Of a stretch of DNA of 5,476 bases, positions 4,953 through 5,476 are shown piece after piece. Position 1 is the stretch's first letter. Each line of letters starts with the position of its first letter. Below the pieces are notes generated by a model. The model worked only from the letters and a program-made list of their open reading frames with translations. It did no database searches and was not told the origin of the DNA. A program made the position numbers and the translations under genes. Source of the stretch: Acidobacteriota bacterium (GTDB lineage: Bacteria > Acidobacteriota > Blastocatellia > Pyrinomonadales > Pyrinomonadaceae); contig JACCVS010000645.1 in assembly GCA_013698055.1 (NCBI GenBank), forward strand, positions 1 to 5,476, read 5' to 3'.

Positions 4953-5396
4953 ATGACAGAATATCGGCACGGCGCACATACGGTCTTTCGCATCCACCTC
5001 CACATCGTCTGGGTCACGAAGTACCGTAAGCCAGTAATGAGAGGTGAAGTCGGAACCCGTCTCCGAGAGCTAATCCGCGAAATCTGCGGTAGCCAGGAAG
5101 TCACGATTATCAAAGGTCATGTCTCAAGCGACCACGTCCATCTGTTCGTGAGCGTGCCGCCCCGTGTCACAATCAGCCGTCTGCTCCAGATGTTGAAAGG
5201 GAAGAGTTCCTACAAGTTGATGCACGAGTTTCCACATCTGAGAAAGAAGTTCTGGGGCCGCCACATGTGGGCGCGCGGGTACTTCTGCGTCTCAAGTGGC
5301 AATGTGACGGATGAAGCTATCAAAGAGTACATCGAGAATCAGAGCCACGACCAGGACTCGGACTTTCGAGTAGAAGGCGAAGACGATGCCAGTTAA
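4953..5396 (+). CDS. tnpA: IS200/IS605-family Y1 transposase TnpA (147 aa)
   Basis: TnpA is an HUH single-strand transposase that cuts and joins the IS top strand through a covalent 5'-phosphotyrosine. The family N-terminus MTEYRHGAHTVFRIHLHIVW is followed by VTKYRKPVM. The metal-binding HUH motif is H61-V62-H63 in SSDHVHLFVSVPP, then the family stretch LLQMLKGKSSYKLM (78-90), FWGRHMWARGYF (100-111), and the catalytic Tyr, Y126, in EAIKEYIENQ. The 147-aa length is normal and the frame is intact, so the copy may be active. The ATG at 4953 matches the usual family start; an in-frame GTG at 4935 would add six residues with no ribosome site to support it. The gene diverges from the BtuF-like gene. 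Confidence 0.93.
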   Translation: MTEYRHGAHTVFRIHLHIVWVTKYRKPVMRGEVGTRLRELIREICGSQEVTIIKGHVSSDHVHLFVSVPPRVTISRLLQMLKGKSSYKLMHEFPHLRKKFWGRHMWARGYFCVSSGNVTDEAIKEYIENQSHDQDSDFRVEGEDDAS

Positions 5397-5419
5397 AGCG
5401 TCGAGTTTCGCCACAAACA

Positions 5420-5432
5420 GGACTTTCAGTCC
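5420..5432. repeat. Hairpin after tnpA in the IS200/IS605 element
   Basis: GGACT-TTC-AGTCC, a perfect 5-bp stem with a 3-nt loop, 23 nt after the tnpA stop. It is not followed by a T-run, so it is more likely right-end structure than a terminator. Confidence 0.4.
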
Positions 5433-5448
5433 GTTACAAGGATGCCTC

Positions 5449-5460
5449 CGCCTTTAGGCG
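5449..5460. repeat. IS200/IS605 right-end hairpin
   Basis: CGCC-TTTA-GGCG, identical to the core of the left-end hairpin. CTCC just outside (5446-5449) and GGAG (5464-5467) could extend the stem with a bulge. Confidence 0.7.
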
Positions 5461-5476
5461 TGTGGAGCATTCACTT

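Larger units (their letters stand above)
4884..5476 (+). mobile_element. IS200/IS605-type insertion sequence carrying tnpA only
   Basis: The element encodes a Y1 HUH transposase and has the same CGCC-TTTA-GGCG hairpin just inside both ends (4898-4909 and 5449-5460). Such subterminal hairpins are what TnpA binds in this superfamily, which lacks terminal inverted repeats and makes no target duplication. Only 52 nt separate the tnpA stop from the right hairpin, so there is no tnpB or iscB accessory gene; it is a solo IS200-like form. The exact ends cannot be fixed from one copy. The left boundary is probably between 4884 and 4897, and the right boundary lies after 5460, perhaps beyond the window. 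Confidence 0.8.

Noticed and set aside
5397..5476. TnpB/IscB gene or guide RNA with the IS200/IS605 element.
   Set aside because: The right-end hairpin starts 52 nt after tnpA, and no accessory gene fits. A sequence past the window end was not seen.
1..5476. CRISPR array or tRNA/rRNA genes.
   Set aside because: No regularly spaced repeats and no tRNA or rRNA-like conserved stretches were found by reading both strands.

Overview
The window is a bacterial accessory region dominated by insertion sequences. Three IS families occur in about 5.5 kb: an IS6-family element (269-1112), an IS630-family element (1234-2643) and an IS200/IS605-type element (about 4884 to the window end). No rRNA, tRNA or CRISPR array is visible. 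The genes do not fix the taxon. Mid-range base composition, Shine-Dalgarno sites, a Fic/antitoxin pair and a BtuF-like binding protein fit many environmental bacteria, so I do not name a phylum.

Layout. Positions 1-268 hold no gene I can recognise. Next comes the IS6 element with an apparently intact DDE transposase. Directly against its right end lies the remnant of a prokaryotic Argonaute (pAgo) gene, which is the most interesting content here. Only about 160 codons of the C-terminal PIWI region survive (1113-1233 and 2646-3005). They are split by the IS630 element, which inserted antisense at a CTAG site with TA duplication. Removing the IS and one TA copy restores one uninterrupted reading frame through to the natural C-terminus. 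The IS6 element has recognisable ends but no 8-bp target duplication, and its right end abuts the PIWI remnant. This suggests an IS6-mediated adjacent deletion removed the 5' part of the Argonaute gene. The IS630 transposase is itself broken by two compensating frameshifts.

Convergent with the pAgo remnant is a compact toxin-antitoxin pair on the minus strand. It consists of a 50-codon antitoxin gene with the S-x-x-x-E-G Fic-inhibitory motif (3649-3801), followed after 8 nt by a 200-aa Fic AMP-transferase (3038-3640). Further right, a BtuF-like, probably corrinoid-binding, protein lacking an evident signal peptide is encoded on the minus strand (3919-4878). Its 5' end lies only a few bases from the left end of the IS200/IS605 element, whose Y1 transposase (4953-5396) is divergent. 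The element therefore probably displaced the promoter of the binding-protein gene.

Taken together, the window looks like a decaying defence/toxin-antitoxin island: an Argonaute gene destroyed by two ISs next to an apparently intact Fic module, with a housekeeping-type gene at the right.
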